DNA of 64,000 nucleotides. Source: Kofleriaceae bacterium. Its GTDB lineage: Bacteria; Myxococcota_A; Polyangia; Haliangiales; Haliangiaceae. The DNA is taken from assembly GCA_024762925.1 (NCBI GenBank), contig JANTGM010000015.1:1-64000 (forward strand). The letters run 5' to 3'. The notes under the pieces are model-generated. The model worked only from the letters and a program-made list of their open reading frames with translations. It searched no databases and had not been told where the DNA came from. Each line of letters starts with the position of its first letter. The first letter of the stretch is position 1. Below are positions 35,752 through 44,245 of the stretch, one piece after another. A program made the position numbers and the translations under genes.

Positions 35752-37554
35752 GTGGGGCCGCTCAAGCACAGACCGCAGATTGTTCTGCTTGCCCAATCCG
35801 GCATTCGAACCGGAGAGTTGCTGCGAGCCACAGTGCGCATTCTGGCTAAGCGGCGGGTGCAAATTAGCGGACTCTCTGCAGAGTGGATAGGGCAGGAGGA
35901 GGCGCGGTTTGGATCGGGCGAGTACACGGTTCGAAAGAAGTACCGAGCACCAGAAGGGCGTGTCCAGATACTGGGTGAAACTGTGCTTGAGGCTGGGGAC
36001 CACGAGCACACGTTGGACTTGGTCGTGCCAGCCAATATGTCTCCGAGTTATTCTGGAAGGCGTTGTTCAACACGGCACACACTTGCACTGCGTTTGCATT
36101 TGTCGTGGTGGATCGACCGACGAAAGTCGTTCGAATTGTCCGTCGAGATGGCGAGCAACACGATTCGGTATCCGGGCGAACCACTCGTTTTTGCGTCTAG
36201 AAAAGGTGGTCTTGAAGCAAGAAAGGCGTACGTTGAGGGCAGCTTGGCGACAGATGTTGTTGCACCTGGCGATGTCTTGCGTGGCGCGATTGCGCTTCTC
36301 AATACTGAGTACAATCGATACACGAAAGTGACCATCTCGCTTGTTGGCACTGAGGTCTTGCATGACCGCCGTCGCCATGAACAGCGCGAAGTGCGACGAC
36401 TCTCCGTTGACATCGACACCCGGAGCCCAGCCGAAGGTGAGAGCTTCCCCTTTGGCCTACAGCTGCCGATGAACCTCGCGCCAAGTGCACGCGCTGCGCT
36501 TTGGTCGCTTATTTGGTCGTTCGAAGTCATTGCCAGGGTACGCCTTGGGCGCGATGAGTCGATCTCTGTGCCCATTACCGTTGCTCCAGCCCACCTGCAC
36601 TTGGAGGCGCCGATGCAACTTGAGGCCCCAAGAGTTGGCTCAGCGCGGCAGCGTGCCCTGTGGCAGGCGGTCGCTGCTGCACAGGAAATGGAATCGTTTG
36701 GAACGAAGATGCAGTCCGCAGTAGATGATGTCAGCTTGGAAATCGAGCGCCAGCAAGTGGGGCGGCGCGGATGGAGTCTAGTTGCCACGCTGCGTTTTCC
36801 GTCGCTCGGGTTGGATGCTTGCATTAGGGAGTCGTCGCTTCTCAGAGGCACGAGCTTTGGAGGCATGAAGGTCTTGGGAGGAACTTGGGGTCGCAAGCAT
36901 CACGTGAGTGTTCGTTCGCAAGTGCAGTGTGAGGAGTTTTTTCGCGCCCTCGCTCCTCACCTCTCAAACTTCTCGAACGTTCGCATGGACGATACGCGGC
37001 TTACGCTTGAGCGCTCTGATAGTGGGCTCCGGCGCCGTCGCCTCCTCGCCTTCGCGGGGATGGCAAAAGCGGCAGCCAAGGCTTTGTCCCAGGCACGCAC
37101 CCAGGTTCCCCCACCCGCCGAATTTATTGAGGCGAAGGCAGATTGGAGGGAGTTTGCCGCAAGTTTGGGCACCACGATAGAACCGGGGGACATGTCCATT
37201 AACGGCAGCTTTCGCGGCTTGGAGGTGCAGCTTGGGCACCGCTGGGAAGACAACGTCTTGATTGCGAGTACGATTGGAATTGTGGGACTCACAAAGCAAG
37301 ACGCCAACGATTGCTTCGCGGTGGAGACTCGCGATGGGCGAGCGTTATCAAAGTCGGATCTGGCGAGCGATGAGGTACCTTCGTTGCCCCTCCTTGAACG
37401 AGTGCTTGTCGGCGCGATGAGCTTCTCCTCGGGCACGCACGAGGACTGGCTGGAGCTACCACCACAAACAGCGCCAGCCGAAGTGAAGTCGCGCCTCAGT
37501 GCAATGGCCGCGTATTCGAGCAAGCGCGCAAAGCTCGTGGGACCGTATCGATGA
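35752..37554 (+). CDS. Arrestin-like tandem-domain protein of unknown function
   Basis: 600 residues, GTG start, no signal peptide. Residues 1-130 and about 155-285 each look like an arrestin/Vps26/SpoOM-type beta-sandwich. In the first, HEHTLDLVVPANMSPSYSG with HTLALRLHLSWW resembles arrestin-fold signatures. The second has SLATDVVAPGDVLRGAIAL and FPFGLQLPMNLAPS. The C-terminal half (about 310-600) is not recognised, and two of its stretches (SLVATLRFPSLGLDA and SINGSFRGLEVQLG) might be distant repeats. It overlaps the truncated haemoglobin gene (ATGATG). The arrestin assignment is by eye. Confidence 0.55.
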   Translation: MGPLKHRPQIVLLAQSGIRTGELLRATVRILAKRRVQISGLSAEWIGQEEARFGSGEYTVRKKYRAPEGRVQILGETVLEAGDHEHTLDLVVPANMSPSYSGRRCSTRHTLALRLHLSWWIDRRKSFELSVEMASNTIRYPGEPLVFASRKGGLEARKAYVEGSLATDVVAPGDVLRGAIALLNTEYNRYTKVTISLVGTEVLHDRRRHEQREVRRLSVDIDTRSPAEGESFPFGLQLPMNLAPSARAALWSLIWSFEVIARVRLGRDESISVPITVAPAHLHLEAPMQLEAPRVGSARQRALWQAVAAAQEMESFGTKMQSAVDDVSLEIERQQVGRRGWSLVATLRFPSLGLDACIRESSLLRGTSFGGMKVLGGTWGRKHHVSVRSQVQCEEFFRALAPHLSNFSNVRMDDTRLTLERSDSGLRRRRLLAFAGMAKAAAKALSQARTQVPPPAEFIEAKADWREFAASLGTTIEPGDMSINGSFRGLEVQLGHRWEDNVLIASTIGIVGLTKQDANDCFAVETRDGRALSKSDLASDEVPSLPLLERVLVGAMSFSSGTHEDWLELPPQTAPAEVKSRLSAMAAYSSKRAKLVGPYR

Positions 37555-38015
37555 TGGCCACTCGAATCGTTGCATGCGTTCTCGTAGCACTTCTGGGCTG
37601 CGGTACATCCAGTGCGCCTAGCACTATGGAGTCCCTCGGAAAAACTCGTAATGACTCGCTGTATCAGCGCATGGGGGGAATCGACGTGCTCCGGCGGCTG
37701 GTCGATGCTTGGATTCTCGAGGCTGGAAGTGATCCGCGCATTCGCGACTTCTTCGTCGAAGCGGACATTGCCCGGGTCAAGCTTCGACTCGTGGAACGAC
37801 TGTGTGTCCTTGCCGAAGGCCCATGTCTCTATCGAGGAGCCGAACTTCGCGAGCACCATGCGTCCTTGGGAATCGAAGAGAGGCACATGCGGGCCTTTCT
37901 CGATGATCTGGAGCTGGCCATGAAGCGCGCAAAAATCGCTCCGGGGCCCGCGCGTGAACTCCGTGAAGGCATGCTCGTGATTGGCGCGCAGATCGGCGCG
38001 GGCTTTGGCCAGTAG
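37551..38015 (+). CDS. Lipoprotein truncated haemoglobin (group I-like)
   Basis: 154 residues. A lipoprotein signal (VACVLVALLGCG) precedes a truncated-globin domain: SLYQRMGGIDVLRRLVDAW, DPRIRDFF, CVLAEGPCLYRGAEL, then REHHASLGIEERHM carrying the probable proximal His. Group I truncated haemoglobins bind O2 or NO; membrane-tethered secreted versions are uncommon. Its ATG overlaps the stop of the arrestin-like gene. The stop TAG is followed at once by repeat sequence. Confidence 0.8.
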   Translation: MMATRIVACVLVALLGCGTSSAPSTMESLGKTRNDSLYQRMGGIDVLRRLVDAWILEAGSDPRIRDFFVEADIARVKLRLVERLCVLAEGPCLYRGAELREHHASLGIEERHMRAFLDDLELAMKRAKIAPGPARELREGMLVIGAQIGAGFGQ

Positions 38016-38085
38016 GTTCGCTGGAGTCTGTCCAGCGGGCGAGAAGACGAGTGAGCGCGTTCCATATTCATGAATCGCGCGCTAG
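38016..38085 (-). repeat. CTAG-ended MITE-like element, left half (A-type)
   Basis: On the minus strand it reads CGCGCGATTCATGAATATGG then CGCGCTCACTCGTCTTCTCG, matching the left end of 20108-20288. The right half is absent and it stops at the haemoglobin gene. CTAG is at 38082-38085. Confidence 0.68.
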
Positions 38086-38117
38086 CTAGTTTTTGTCCCT
38101 ATCGGGACGGAAACTAG
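38086..38117. repeat. 32-base CTAG-to-CTAG hairpin between two MITE-like elements
   Basis: CTAGTTTTTGTCCC, loop TATC, GGGACGGAAACTAG form a nearly perfect stem with two G-U pairs. It begins and ends with CTAG and joins two repeat modules. It could also serve as a bidirectional terminator between the convergent haemoglobin and VWA genes. Confidence 0.6.
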
Positions 38118-38201
38118 CCAGTGTCAGGTCCAGAATGGTTGATCGACGCTCGCTCGCTCGGTTCTTCACCCTCTGGACGCGCTGGCTGGATCACGCTCTA
38201 G
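38114..38201 (+). repeat. CTAG-bounded MITE-like element, composite (F-type)
   Basis: 88 bases between CTAG 38114-38117 and CTAG 38198-38201. GCTCGCTCGGTTCTTC and CTCTGGACGC match the element at 19939, while GGTCCAG.ATGGTTGATCGACG matches that element's right end in reverse complement, so it looks rearranged. The right CTAG supplies the stop of the VWA gene. Confidence 0.65.
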
Positions 38202-39142
38202 TCGATATCCGGAAAGTCGCGACAGGCTTGTTCGATGACTTGAAGGGCTTCTGTGAGACCGTCTTCAAGCCGTCCATCACAGAGATCCCAGGAGACGCCG
38301 CGATTGTCGCCGATGAAGAGTTGGCTAACCTTGTCCGTTAGAATTGCTGGATCAGCGGCTCCGTACACGCCAGCGCCAGCTCCGGATTCAGGACATCCGT
38401 TCGGAAGCCCACCACCAATACCGAGGTACACCATCTTGCGGACGTCACCCTTAATGCCAACCATTGCGTTGTAGAGTTCCATGGCCTTGGCGTTAGAGGT
38501 GTCATTGCAGTTGGGGAATGATGGGCATTCGTCTTCGTCGGTGATCGTAACGACAACCAAGAGCGCATCGTCGCGAAGGAAGCCGGCGTTTGCGCCATTG
38601 CGAAACGGTGGGGTGAGTGAAGCAATGGCCGCACCGATGGGTTGTTCATCGTCGTTATCCCCCGAGCAGTTGCTGGCCTTGTAAATGTCACCGACGCAGC
38701 CAAACTCGGCATCCAGAGCCGACGACGCGCTATCCATCCAGACTTCGCCACTTTGAAATCCGCAGTCGGCGGTTGACTGTCCCTGGGTGTGAAAGTTGGC
38801 TGGGGTAGGGCAGCCATCGATCACCGCCACTCGGTAATCGTCCAATCCGTCACCGACATCGCGCAGCGAAGTTGCAAAGGCAGGGAAGACGTCGCTTGAC
38901 ATGGCTGCGAGTTCTTCTGTCATCGATCCAGATGGATCAACTGAGAAGACAAGATCGATCTTCTTGCAGGCTCCACTTGGAAGCGAGCCATCACCATCAA
39001 ACTCGCCACCACCACCACCATCACCTCCGCCTCCGCCTCCGCCACCGTCGTTTGCTGCATCGGAAGAGCCGCAAGCGGTGAGTGCTGCCACCGAGAGAAG
39101 GGATGCCAGTGAAAGACCGAGTCGTTGCTTGCCAATCGTCAC
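38198..39142 (-). CDS. VWA-domain lipoprotein
   Basis: 314 residues. A lipoprotein signal (LSVAALTACGSSD) is followed by a poly-Gly linker (about 33-46) and a von Willebrand A domain. The MIDAS DxSxS reads DLVFSVDPSGSM, and TITDEDECPSF lies near the second metal site. Nine or more Cys in the domain suggest disulfides. Proteins of this kind are common in myxobacteria and mediate surface binding; the ligand is unknown. It ends DFPDID, with its TAG in a repeat CTAG. Confidence 0.82.
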   Translation of the reverse strand: MTIGKQRLGLSLASLLSVAALTACGSSDAANDGGGGGGGGDGGGGGEFDGDGSLPSGACKKIDLVFSVDPSGSMTEELAAMSSDVFPAFATSLRDVGDGLDDYRVAVIDGCPTPANFHTQGQSTADCGFQSGEVWMDSASSALDAEFGCVGDIYKASNCSGDNDDEQPIGAAIASLTPPFRNGANAGFLRDDALLVVVTITDEDECPSFPNCNDTSNAKAMELYNAMVGIKGDVRKMVYLGIGGGLPNGCPESGAGAGVYGAADPAILTDKVSQLFIGDNRGVSWDLCDGRLEDGLTEALQVIEQACRDFPDID

Positions 39143-39192
39143 GCTGGCCCAAGTGTACGCCAGGGACCGAAATCCGAGAAGTAGATAGATGT

Positions 39193-39921
39193 TTACGAGT
39201 CGCGTTCTCGGAGAAGAACTTGGCTAGCCCCAGCGACGAAGAGCGCTGAGAGCACCAGAGAGCCGCCGTGGATAAAGCCAACATGGAAGCGCTCGCTGAT
39301 GGGACAGTGTAGGTGTAGCACGAGACCGCTGAGCGAGCCACCCGCTGCGCCAAGGCTCAAACCAATGCTGAGGCGCCCTACAGGCACATAGCGGCGCATT
39401 AGCACCAATGCGATGAGCCCGGGAAGAATGCCCGCTGTTACACCCATAATCGAGCAACTTGGGGCGTGGGCCATGACGTTTGAGAAGGTTGCTGGGTACG
39501 TGATGCTGGTGGTGGCGCTTGTTGTGGCAAAGAGGCCAACGCTGATGATCAGAACGCTGGCGATGGCAACGACCTGATAAATGTTCTGAGAGCGGGGGCG
39601 CACGTGGCCTTTCGCTGGCACGAATCCCAGGTAGGAGGATGCCGCGAAGCTGCTGAGCCAAATGACTGCAACGCTGCCAACCCACAGGGGTGAGACCTCG
39701 GAGATGTCTCGACGAATGCCAATGAGGACAGCTACGCCGGCCAGAATCGGAATCGAGAGGGCGAGAAAAACACCGAGGTCTCGCAATGGCCTTCGCATCT
39801 TGACAGGTTTGACGTTGGCAATTGCATCACGGAGCGCCGCACCCATCGGTGGAACTGCTTGCTCCGGTACCTCTGGGGCGAGCTGGGTCATGTCACCATC
39901 CATGTCACCGACTTCGGTCAT
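39193..39921 (-). CDS. NrsF-like (DUF1109) membrane anti-sigma factor
   Basis: 242 residues. A short cytoplasmic N-terminus is followed by six membrane segments. [19 protein letters not shown], a segment ending [12 protein letters not shown] and GFIHGG follow the DUF1109/NrsF pattern (Cys, Gly and His spacing). It overlaps the upstream ECF sigma gene by four bases (ATGA), as expected for a sigma/anti-sigma pair. It would hold the sigma factor at the membrane until an unknown signal. Confidence 0.75.
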   Translation of the reverse strand: MTEVGDMDGDMTQLAPEVPEQAVPPMGAALRDAIANVKPVKMRRPLRDLGVFLALSIPILAGVAVLIGIRRDISEVSPLWVGSVAVIWLSSFAASSYLGFVPAKGHVRPRSQNIYQVVAIASVLIISVGLFATTSATTSITYPATFSNVMAHAPSCSIMGVTAGILPGLIALVLMRRYVPVGRLSIGLSLGAAGGSLSGLVLHLHCPISERFHVGFIHGGSLVLSALFVAGASQVLLRERDS

Positions 39922-40478
39922 GATTTGGCACCTTCTAACGTTTTGCGGAGAGCGGCATAGCCACGATGAGCGCGAACTTTCATGGCACCAATGCTGGTGC
40001 CAGCGATGTCGGCGGCCTCCCGCATCGACTTTCCATCGAGCTTTGTTAGTACGACAGCCTGTCGTTGCGAGGGCGGGAGAGATTGCAGCGCTTCAAGTGT
40101 TCGATTGAGGCGCTCGCTGTTTTCTGGCTTCTCGGTTTCGATAGCGAGGCGACCGTCAATCGCAGCGCTCTGCTCAGGCACATCGCCACCCACATCCACA
40201 ACTTTGGAGCGCTTGCGCTTACGCACCTCGTCCAAGAACGTTCGATGGCAAATCGTGTACATCCAGGGCAGGGGCTTTGCTCCTTCAATGTAAGAGGAAC
40301 GGGCTTTATGGACTTTGAGAAAACTCAACTGAAGCAAATCCTCCGCCGTACTGACTTCACCGCAGAGTCGGACCAAATAGCGTAGGAGTTTTGGGGCACA
40401 GGCGGCATAGAGTTCTTCGAAGGCTTGAGGATCACCCTCGCAATAGCGCTTCATCAATTGGGAAAGATCCGCCGACAT
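39918..40478 (-). CDS. ECF-family RNA polymerase sigma factor
   Basis: About 186 residues. Region 2 ([52 protein letters not shown]) and region 4 ([39 protein letters not shown]) are both present. ATG 40478 is preferred to a TTG at 40490. It is coupled to the NrsF-like gene. It probably drives its own operon; no promoter could be assigned by eye. Confidence 0.9.
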   Translation of the reverse strand: MSADLSQLMKRYCEGDPQAFEELYAACAPKLLRYLVRLCGEVSTAEDLLQLSFLKVHKARSSYIEGAKPLPWMYTICHRTFLDEVRKRKRSKVVDVGGDVPEQSAAIDGRLAIETEKPENSERLNRTLEALQSLPPSQRQAVVLTKLDGKSMREAADIAGTSIGAMKVRAHRGYAALRKTLEGAKS

Positions 40479-40541
40479 TGGACACGGCAACCCTACTACG
40501 TCTTGTTTGTGCAGGTGGTTACCCGCAGCGTTTTTAAGGGA

Positions 40542-41939
40542 CTACAAGAGCAGCAGGCAGGCTGAGCTGATGACGATGACGCCAAGAATGTTGAGCACAA
40601 AGCCTTCGCGCAGCATCGTTGTGGAGGCAACCTTGCCAGTGCCAAAGACGATGGCATTGGGGGCTGTCGCTACGGGCAACATAAAGGCGCAAGACGCGCT
40701 GAGCGCCGCCGGAATGAGCAGGCTCTCTGGGAGCACTCTCGCAGCCGCGGCCGCGGCAAAGAGCAGCGGCATGAGCAAGGTGGTTGTGGCGGTGTTTGAA
40801 ACCACTTCGGTGAGAAAGGTGACCGAGAGACAGATGACACCAACCACCAAATAGCTCTTGCCACCAGCGATTGCAGCGAGCTCTTTGCCAATCACAACGT
40901 CCAGACCACTACTGTCAAACGCCCTGGCGATCGCGATGCCACCACCAAAGAGCAGGAGCAACCCCCATGGAATTGATTCGGCTTCTTTCCACGTGATGAG
41001 CGGCTTTCCCCGGTTGTCGGGAATCAGGAAGAGCGCCAAGACCGCCACCAATGCGACCGTGCTATCGCCTGCGCCCTCTGTGCCGATGAGCGCCGCCCAA
41101 CCGCCATTGGGCACGCCTCGAAACATCCACATGAGCGCCGCACAACCGAAAATCGCCATGACTCGCACTTCGGCAGAGGACCAAGCGCCCACCTTGGGAA
41201 GCACTAGAGGTTTGCGATCTTGGTCATCCGCTTTCAAGTTTCGCGTCAAGAAGAGCCACGCGAGAGGCAGCATGACCACCACAATGGGGACACCGAGTTT
41301 CATCCATTCCAGAAAGCCGTAGTCATGGCCCATCTTGTCCGAATAGAAGCTGGCGAAGAAGACGTTGGGAGGTGTGCCGATGAGAGTTCCAACGCCCCCA
41401 ATACTTGCGGCGTAGGCGATTCCCAACAGCAGCGGGATTGCAAGGCGATCGTCTTCTGTTTGGTCGATGACCGCAATCGCGACAGGCAGGAGCATGAGGG
41501 CCGTAGCGGTGTTGGATATCCACATGCTGCACAGCGCACTTGCCATCATGAAGCCCAAGACCACGTTGCGAGATCCCCCGCCAGTTAGCCGAACCATTCC
41601 AAGGGCAATGCGACGATGCGCACCAACCGTCTCAACGGCTCTCGAGAGTACAAAGCCGCCCATGAGGAGTAAGATGAGGTGGTGGCCATAAGCACCTGCG
41701 ACGCTTTTATGGTCAGTGACGTTGAGGAGCGGAAATGCCGCAAACGGGATAATCGAGGTCGCTGCGATGGGGATGGGTTCTAGAATCCACCACGACGCAC
41801 ACAGCGTGGTGATGCCGGCGGTTGCCAGTGCGGGATCCCCAATGTCCGTGAATTTCGCCAAGATCATGGCCACGAACACAGCCAGGACCAATCCGATCGC
41901 TATGCGTACCCTGGTGCCCAAGACCGCGAAGTTTGCCAC
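40542..41939 (-). CDS. SLC13/DASS-family sodium-coupled anion transporter
   Basis: 465 residues with about eleven membrane segments. The two SNT substrate motifs are WISNTATALM (about 140) and EVVSNTATTTLLMP (about 375). TAPNAIVFGTG near 425 is the usual second half-site. Members import di- or tricarboxylates or sulfate with Na+; which one cannot be read from sequence. It appears monocistronic. Confidence 0.88.
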   Translation of the reverse strand: MANFAVLGTRVRIAIGLVLAVFVAMILAKFTDIGDPALATAGITTLCASWWILEPIPIAATSIIPFAAFPLLNVTDHKSVAGAYGHHLILLLMGGFVLSRAVETVGAHRRIALGMVRLTGGGSRNVVLGFMMASALCSMWISNTATALMLLPVAIAVIDQTEDDRLAIPLLLGIAYAASIGGVGTLIGTPPNVFFASFYSDKMGHDYGFLEWMKLGVPIVVVMLPLAWLFLTRNLKADDQDRKPLVLPKVGAWSSAEVRVMAIFGCAALMWMFRGVPNGGWAALIGTEGAGDSTVALVAVLALFLIPDNRGKPLITWKEAESIPWGLLLLFGGGIAIARAFDSSGLDVVIGKELAAIAGGKSYLVVGVICLSVTFLTEVVSNTATTTLLMPLLFAAAAAARVLPESLLIPAALSASCAFMLPVATAPNAIVFGTGKVASTTMLREGFVLNILGVIVISSACLLLL

Positions 41940-41996
41940 TCTCAGCGAACTGAGTGAGGCTCAGTGCGTGATTATGTCGTCCTGGGGCCGTGAGCC

Positions 41997-42024
41997 TTGA
42001 CCTTGCGCTCAAAGTACGTAGACT
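41997..42024 (+). promoter_or_regulatory. Putative sigma-70 promoter for the small basic protein gene
   Basis: TTGACC (41997-42002), a 16-base spacer and TAGACT (42019-42024), 27 bases before the start codon at 42052. Confidence 0.45.
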
Positions 42025-42051
42025 GCCCGCTCTTTTTGAAAGGCAAAACCT

Positions 42052-42210
42052 GTGGCCACTCGACGAACTAAGAAGTCCCTTAAATCCCGACCAAAGTACA
42101 AGCAAGAGCGCGCACTCAAGACTCGCCGCAAGAAGGCCAAATTGGCTGCTTCTCGCAAGCGTGGCCTGAATCGCTCGAAAGCTCGCCGTCAAAAGCGCAG
42201 CGGCAAGTAG
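42052..42210 (+). CDS. Small highly basic protein (52 aa)
   Basis: GTG start with GAAAGG eight bases upstream. 52 residues, of which about half are Lys or Arg (TRRTKKSLKSRPKYK, LKTRRKKAK, NRSKARRQKRSGK). There is no hydrophobic segment. The composition suggests RNA, ribosome or DNA binding, but I do not recognise a family. A promoter-like pair lies upstream, and it has no operon partners. The following 251 bases (42211-42461) hold no recognisable gene. Confidence 0.6.
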   Translation: MATRRTKKSLKSRPKYKQERALKTRRKKAKLAASRKRGLNRSKARRQKRSGK

Positions 42211-42461
42211 TTCTTTTTCCAGCGATTGTGGCCTTCGTGGGCACACGCCAATCATAGCGGTTCATCGCAAGCTGCGGTGCCCTGCGGTGAACGTCAGGTT
42301 CGCCACCTCGCCGAAGACACCTATCATATGCAACAGCATTGGGCCTCTTCGGCGTTTCTGCGTGATGACGGTATGGGGCAGTCATCCTTCGATGGGTGGT
42401 CAACTGCTGATCGTCGGTGGGGCTTTGACTTTCGCTTGGGATGTGAAAGAATTCCCTCTAG

Positions 42462-42737
42462 ATGGCCAAAATTGTAGAAGGTTTTAAAGACGGCAAGCCC
42501 GAGTTGGGGCGCCGAACCTTCTTGGTCCCGGAGAATCATTCCGAGGTTCTGGCCCTCCTGTATCACGAGCAAACCGGTATCGTTGGTGGCTTGCCAGTTG
42601 GCCCGCTAAGCACTGAGGCCATGGGCGAGCACGGCATTCGCATGTTTCCCGACCAGGATCCTGAAGTGCTCGAAGAAACCCGTCGCTACTTCGAAAAACT
42701 CGCCGAGCGCTTCACCAACGAGCTGCCTCAAGCCTAG
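42462..42737 (+). CDS. Conserved-looking small hypothetical protein
   Basis: 91 residues, soluble. The opening MAKIVEGFKDGKPELGRRTF and the acidic/aromatic C-terminal helix (LEETRRYFEKLAERF) look like a real folded domain. No family was recognised. TTGACT at 42425-42430 with AGAATT 17 bases later may be its promoter, which would leave almost no leader. No convincing ribosome site was seen. Confidence 0.55.
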   Translation: MAKIVEGFKDGKPELGRRTFLVPENHSEVLALLYHEQTGIVGGLPVGPLSTEAMGEHGIRMFPDQDPEVLEETRRYFEKLAERFTNELPQA

Positions 42738-42764
42738 CGATTCGCCTCTCGAAAGCACATTGCC

Positions 42765-42809
42765 TCCCACGACTTCGCCTCCGACGACTTCGTCTCCCAC
42801 GACTAGGCC
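42765..42809 (+). repeat. Three tandem 15-base repeats
   Basis: TCCCACGACTTCGCC, TCCGACGACTTCGTC and TCCCACGACTAGGCC in direct succession, between the 91-residue protein gene and the beta-propeller gene. Confidence 0.7.
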
Positions 42810-42834
42810 TCCATCGCTCCACGCATCCCAAGCC

Positions 42835-44154
42835 ATGAGCTTCGCGGTTCGCTCCCTGGGGATTCGTGTTGCGCTGCTTGCCTGCTCTGTTTTTGGGGCC
42901 TGCTCTGGTAGCCAACAGGGGCCAGCGGCGTGCGGGAAAGACACAGATTGCCTCGGTGGACGCATCTGCAATGAACATGGTCGCTGCATCGAGCCCGATC
43001 CTGGCTCTGCAGCCCTGTGGTCCGACGGTGGACCCGACGCAGCGCTTCCTGCCGAGCCCGACGCAATGGTTCCCGTGAGCGGGCCAGGCCCTTACGCCAT
43101 GTTTGGCGGCGATGCGCGGAATACTGGGAGCTTGGTTGGCAAGGCTCCACTCAAAGCTCCGAAAGAAGTCTGGCGCCTAGATTTTGAGAAGCCGATCGTG
43201 GGGTCGCCAACCGTTGGGCCCGATGGCACGATCTACATCACGTCACATGACCACAGGCTTCATGCAGTATCTTCCCTAGGTACTCTTCTGTGGAGCTTCG
43301 AATCGCAGGATCGAATGTGGAGCACCCCAGCGGTGGCAGAAGATGGCACCGTCTACACAGGATCCGATGACGATCATCTTTATGCAATCGACGGAGAGAC
43401 GGGTGCCGAGAAGTGGCGCTATCGAGTTGGGGATTGCAGCGATCCCTTGGGCTTTGGCCCTGAAGGTACCCGTTGCGACGTGGATGGCGGGCCGACCATT
43501 GGCTCAGACGGCACCATCTACGTTGGGGGCGATGGTCTCTATGCGGTTTGGCCCAACGGCAAGCTGCGGTGGAAGTTTGCCACGGCAGAGCACGTACCCA
43601 CCGCTCCTGCGATTGGCGCGGATGGCACAATCTTCATCGGTTGCCTTGATGATGCGGTTTATGCCGTTCGCCCCGATGGCAGCAAAGCCTGGGAGTTTCG
43701 CACCAAGCGAGATATCGAATCCTCGGTTGCCGTCGGTTCCGATGGCACCGTGTACTTCGGGGGCGATGATGGTGGCGTCTATGCAGTTGATGCCGCTGGC
43801 GAACAAGTGTGGATGGTGATTACTCGCGGACCAGTGCGTGGGTCACCCGCAATTGGCAACGATGGAACGATTTATGTCGGCTCCCATGACAAGCGTTTAT
43901 ATGCCATAGGACCCGACGGACAGGTCAAGTGGCGCTTCACCGCCGCTGATAAGATTCACGGTTCGGTGGGTGTCGCGCAAAATGGGGTCTTGCTTTTTGG
44001 CTCACAAGACGACAACCTCTATGCAGTTGCCGCCGATGGTCGGCTTCTCTGGTACCTGCCCCGCGATGGGGATGTGGACCCAACTCCCGCGCTCGCGCAA
44101 GACGGCACCCTCTACGTAGTGGGTGATGACCGAAGCCTGCGAGCCTATCGATAA
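42835..44154 (+). CDS. PQQ-like beta-propeller lipoprotein
   Basis: About 439 residues. ATG 42835 gives a lipoprotein signal (VALLACSVFGACSGS). A small Cys knot-like module follows (CGKDTDCLGGRICNEHGRC), then an Asp/Pro linker and about eight propeller repeats of the form DGTIYVGSxDxxLYAI with Trp-rich strands (WRLDF, WSFES, WRYRV, WKFA, WEFRT, WRFTA). It resembles the BamB/PQQ-repeat fold, but catalytic PQQ residues cannot be claimed. It is probably a cell-surface or periplasmic scaffold. Confidence 0.82.
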   Translation: MSFAVRSLGIRVALLACSVFGACSGSQQGPAACGKDTDCLGGRICNEHGRCIEPDPGSAALWSDGGPDAALPAEPDAMVPVSGPGPYAMFGGDARNTGSLVGKAPLKAPKEVWRLDFEKPIVGSPTVGPDGTIYITSHDHRLHAVSSLGTLLWSFESQDRMWSTPAVAEDGTVYTGSDDDHLYAIDGETGAEKWRYRVGDCSDPLGFGPEGTRCDVDGGPTIGSDGTIYVGGDGLYAVWPNGKLRWKFATAEHVPTAPAIGADGTIFIGCLDDAVYAVRPDGSKAWEFRTKRDIESSVAVGSDGTVYFGGDDGGVYAVDAAGEQVWMVITRGPVRGSPAIGNDGTIYVGSHDKRLYAIGPDGQVKWRFTAADKIHGSVGVAQNGVLLFGSQDDNLYAVAADGRLLWYLPRDGDVDPTPALAQDGTLYVVGDDRSLRAYR

Positions 44155-44245
44155 ACCAACAAACCAAGTACTCGACTGCTGATGGCTCCCCGAATCCGCG
44201 TGAGAGCACCCAAGAACGAGTGCTTGGAAAAACGAAAGAAGATTT

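Noticed and set aside
38898-39142. His-rich or Pro-rich protein on the plus strand opposite the VWA gene
   Set aside because: It is the reverse complement of the poly-Gly linker of the VWA lipoprotein, a composition artefact.
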